A DNA stretch of 64,000 nucleotides from Bacillota bacterium (lineage in GTDB: Bacteria > Bacillota > SHA-98 > UBA4971): contig JAAYXB010000094.1 of NCBI GenBank assembly GCA_012516125.1, positions 1 through 64,000 on the forward strand, read 5' to 3'. Within the stretch, counting starts at the first letter, position 1. Each line of letters begins with the position of its first letter. The notes below the pieces were generated by a model. That model saw only the letters and a program-made list of their open reading frames with translations, was not told the origin of the DNA and ran no database searches. Shown here in pieces: positions 62,448 to 64,000 of the stretch. The position numbers and the translations under genes were made by a program.

Positions 62448-63044
62448 ATGGTACCGGCTGAAGCCAGGCCCATGGTGCGGCGCGAAAGAGGCGGCCTCAG
62501 GCGGCCGATCGCCAGGCGGCGGTCCGCCGCCCGGATGGGACGGGCGGATAGGGTGGACAGGGTTCCTTTGGCGAGGGCCACCTCCCGAAAGAAGGCGAAC
62601 CTCGGCAGGATTGCGTTCGTGGCCATCGTCGCAACGGGGCTTCTCCTCGGAAACCTCGCCCTGCGCGCCAGGGTCATAAACTGTGGATATAGACTCAGCA
62701 GGCTTGAGGAGACACTGGCGGCAACGCAGACGGAGTATGACAGGTTGAGCCTTGCCATAGCGAACCTCAAGTCGCTGGAGAGGATCGAGGAAGTCGCCAG
62801 GGTGCGCCTGGGCATGGTGGACCCCACCTCCGCAGAGTTCGTGGTGCTTGCGCCGGGCGGACTCGGCCAGGTCGCCAGCTCAGGTGCGGCGAGCGAGCGC
62901 ATGCCCGCACCGTCTCAGCTTGAGAAAGGCTTTGCCGCCCGGGCCGGCAACGTCCTGATAGGTCTGGTATCCCCGTTTGTCGCGCGGTGGTTCTACGACG
63001 TGCCCGACCAGGATCACCCAAGGGTGCGCGTGGCGGCCAGGTAG
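62448..63044 (+). CDS. ftsL: FtsL/DivIC-type cell-division protein
   Basis: 198 aa from ATG 62448 after GGAGGGAG. A long Arg-rich cytoplasmic N terminus (about 52 residues) leads to one membrane helix (IAFVAIVATGLLLGNLALRA). A short coiled coil then contains the LERIEEVARVRLGMVDPT motif of FtsL/DivIC. Position after rsmH is canonical. It is longer than most FtsL proteins (about 100-120 aa) because of the basic N terminus and a C-terminal extension. Confidence 0.88.
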   Translation: MVPAEARPMVRRERGGLRRPIARRRSAARMGRADRVDRVPLARATSRKKANLGRIAFVAIVATGLLLGNLALRARVINCGYRLSRLEETLAATQTEYDRLSLAIANLKSLERIEEVARVRLGMVDPTSAEFVVLAPGGLGQVASSGAASERMPAPSQLEKGFAARAGNVLIGLVSPFVARWFYDVPDQDHPRVRVAAR

Positions 63045-63159
63045 GGGACGGGAACGCGCTTCGCGCCGTTGGGTGCGCTGTACCGCTCTGCAGCGTGGCG
63101 AAGCGGCGAGGCCAGGAAAGGGAAGACAAAGCAGGGCAACGCAAGGCGAGGTAGGACCT

Positions 63160-64000
63160 GTGTCGGTGTACTCGGGCGTCACCATCAAGAAGAGGGTAGC
63201 CTGGCTTTTTATTATGTGGGGGGTTGTTAGCCTTCTCCTCATGCTGCGCCTCTCCTGGCTCCAGATCGTCCAGGGTGACCGTTTCCGCAAGCTTGCGCTG
63301 GATCAGAGGCTGTACCCTGTGCCTGTGGACGCGAGGAGGGGAACCATACGCGACCGGAACGGGCGCGAGCTGGCAGTGAGTGTCAGCGCCGACTCCATCT
63401 ACGCTGTGCCGGTGGAGGTCAAAGACCCGGCCGGGACCGCCGAAACCCTCGCGCGCATCCTGGAACAGGACCCGATGTCCATTCGCAACAAGCTCACCCA
63501 GAAGGCCGCGACAGTTTGGATCGACCGCAAGGTGGACCCGGAGAAGGCGGCGGCCATAAGAAAGCTCAACCTCCCCGGCATAGGCTTCACCGAGCGAGGC
63601 CAGAGATTCTACCCCAAAGACAGGCTGGCCGCACATATCCTGGGGATAGCCGGCATTGACAACCAGGGCCTCGAAGGCATCGAGGTCCAGTACGATTCAT
63701 ACCTGCGCGGCACGCGCGGCCAGATCGTTTCGGAACGCGACGCCACGGGCAAGGAGATCCCCGGGGGTGTGAGCAGGTTTATCCCGCCTATCGACGGCAA
63801 CGACCTGTACCTTACCATCGATGAGGTCATCCAGTACATAGTCGAGCGTGAGCTCGACCGTGGGATGGTGGAGACCCGGGCAAAACGCGGCATGATCCTG
63901 GCAATGGACCCGAAGACCGGCGCCGTGCTGGCGATGGCGGCCCGGCCAACATACAATCCCAATCGCTACTATGAGTACCCCGAGGCTGCGAGGCGCAACA
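63160..64000 (+). CDS. Class B PBP (FtsI/SpoVD/PbpB type), truncated by window end
   Basis: 280 codons visible from GTG 63160 (MSVYSGVTIKKRVAW), behind GAGGTAGG. A membrane anchor lies at about residues 12-35. The PBP dimerisation domain follows (RRGTIRDRNGRELAVSV, FYPKDRLAAHILGIAG, LEGIEVQYDSYLRG). The transpeptidase domain begins ILAMDPKTGAVLAMA near the end; the SxxK serine is not reached. Position after ftsL implies septal (FtsI) or sporulation (SpoVD) function. Confidence 0.93.
   Translation, partial: MSVYSGVTIKKRVAWLFIMWGVVSLLLMLRLSWLQIVQGDRFRKLALDQRLYPVPVDARRGTIRDRNGRELAVSVSADSIYAVPVEVKDPAGTAETLARILEQDPMSIRNKLTQKAATVWIDRKVDPEKAAAIRKLNLPGIGFTERGQRFYPKDRLAAHILGIAGIDNQGLEGIEVQYDSYLRGTRGQIVSERDATGKEIPGGVSRFIPPIDGNDLYLTIDEVIQYIVERELDRGMVETRAKRGMILAMDPKTGAVLAMAARPTYNPNRYYEYPEAARRN

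Overview
The window reads as chromosome from a GC-rich, endospore-forming, probably diderm member of the Bacillota. Firmicute markers are spoVS, recX, rny and the ymdB-type phosphoesterase beside recA, a PASTA-kinase/PP2C/FHA/FtsW/PBP cluster, and the start of the division and cell wall (dcw) cluster (mraZ-rsmH-ftsL-PBP). An ExbB-ExbD-TonB operon and an SLH/coiled-coil/C-terminal-anchor protein resembling outer-membrane tethers point to an outer membrane. A diderm lineage such as Limnochordia would fit, but that assignment is inference. No rRNA, tRNA, CRISPR array or transposase gene was recognised.

Layout. 0-6.2 kb: a cyclase-family hydrolase, a three-subunit molybdenum hydroxylase (xanthine dehydrogenase type) and a nucleobase permease. 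6.4-8.4 kb, minus strand: an F0-only operon atpI-atpB-atpE whose c subunit is a fused double hairpin with only one ion-binding carboxylate. 8.7-12.2 kb: a D-amino-acid-type aminotransferase, small DUF proteins, a HAD phosphatase and a PspC protein. 12.2-21.2 kb: an AcoR-like sigma-54 activator, a -24/-12 promoter with upstream sites, E1 alpha/beta of a 2-oxoacid or acetoin dehydrogenase, a complete TRAP transporter, then the E2 gene. 21.5-25.6 kb: lipid kinase, rimO, and a glutamate dehydrogenase with its own sigma-54 promoter. 26-31 kb: BMP-family nucleoside ABC importer. 31-36.7 kb: envelope cluster (ExbB, ExbD, TonB, a secreted cohesin-like protein, an SLH protein). 37.6-48 kb: corA, rlmN and the Ser/Thr phosphorylation and cell-wall cluster through rsgA and rpe. 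48-60.7 kb: FtsH-like protease, cinA, thpR, recA, recX, rny, ymdB-like gene, spoVS, GNAT. 61-64 kb: dcw cluster, truncated by the window end.

The most unusual structure is a family of about ten intergenic repeats at gene 3' ends, from 6.2 to 54.1 kb. Full copies are about 200 bp and short copies about 125 bp. They have matching terminal inverted repeats (CTAAGTGAGGGTGCAGAA type) and nested palindromes inside, and carry no gene. Several supply the stop codon of the preceding gene, and one has extended the reading frame of rimO. They look like a non-autonomous mobile or structured element family.

The metabolic content suggests scavenging of nucleosides and nucleobases, amino acids and organic acids: purine oxidation, nucleoside import, glutamate oxidation, and TRAP-linked oxoacid or acetoin cleavage, with sigma-54 control of at least two catabolic units.
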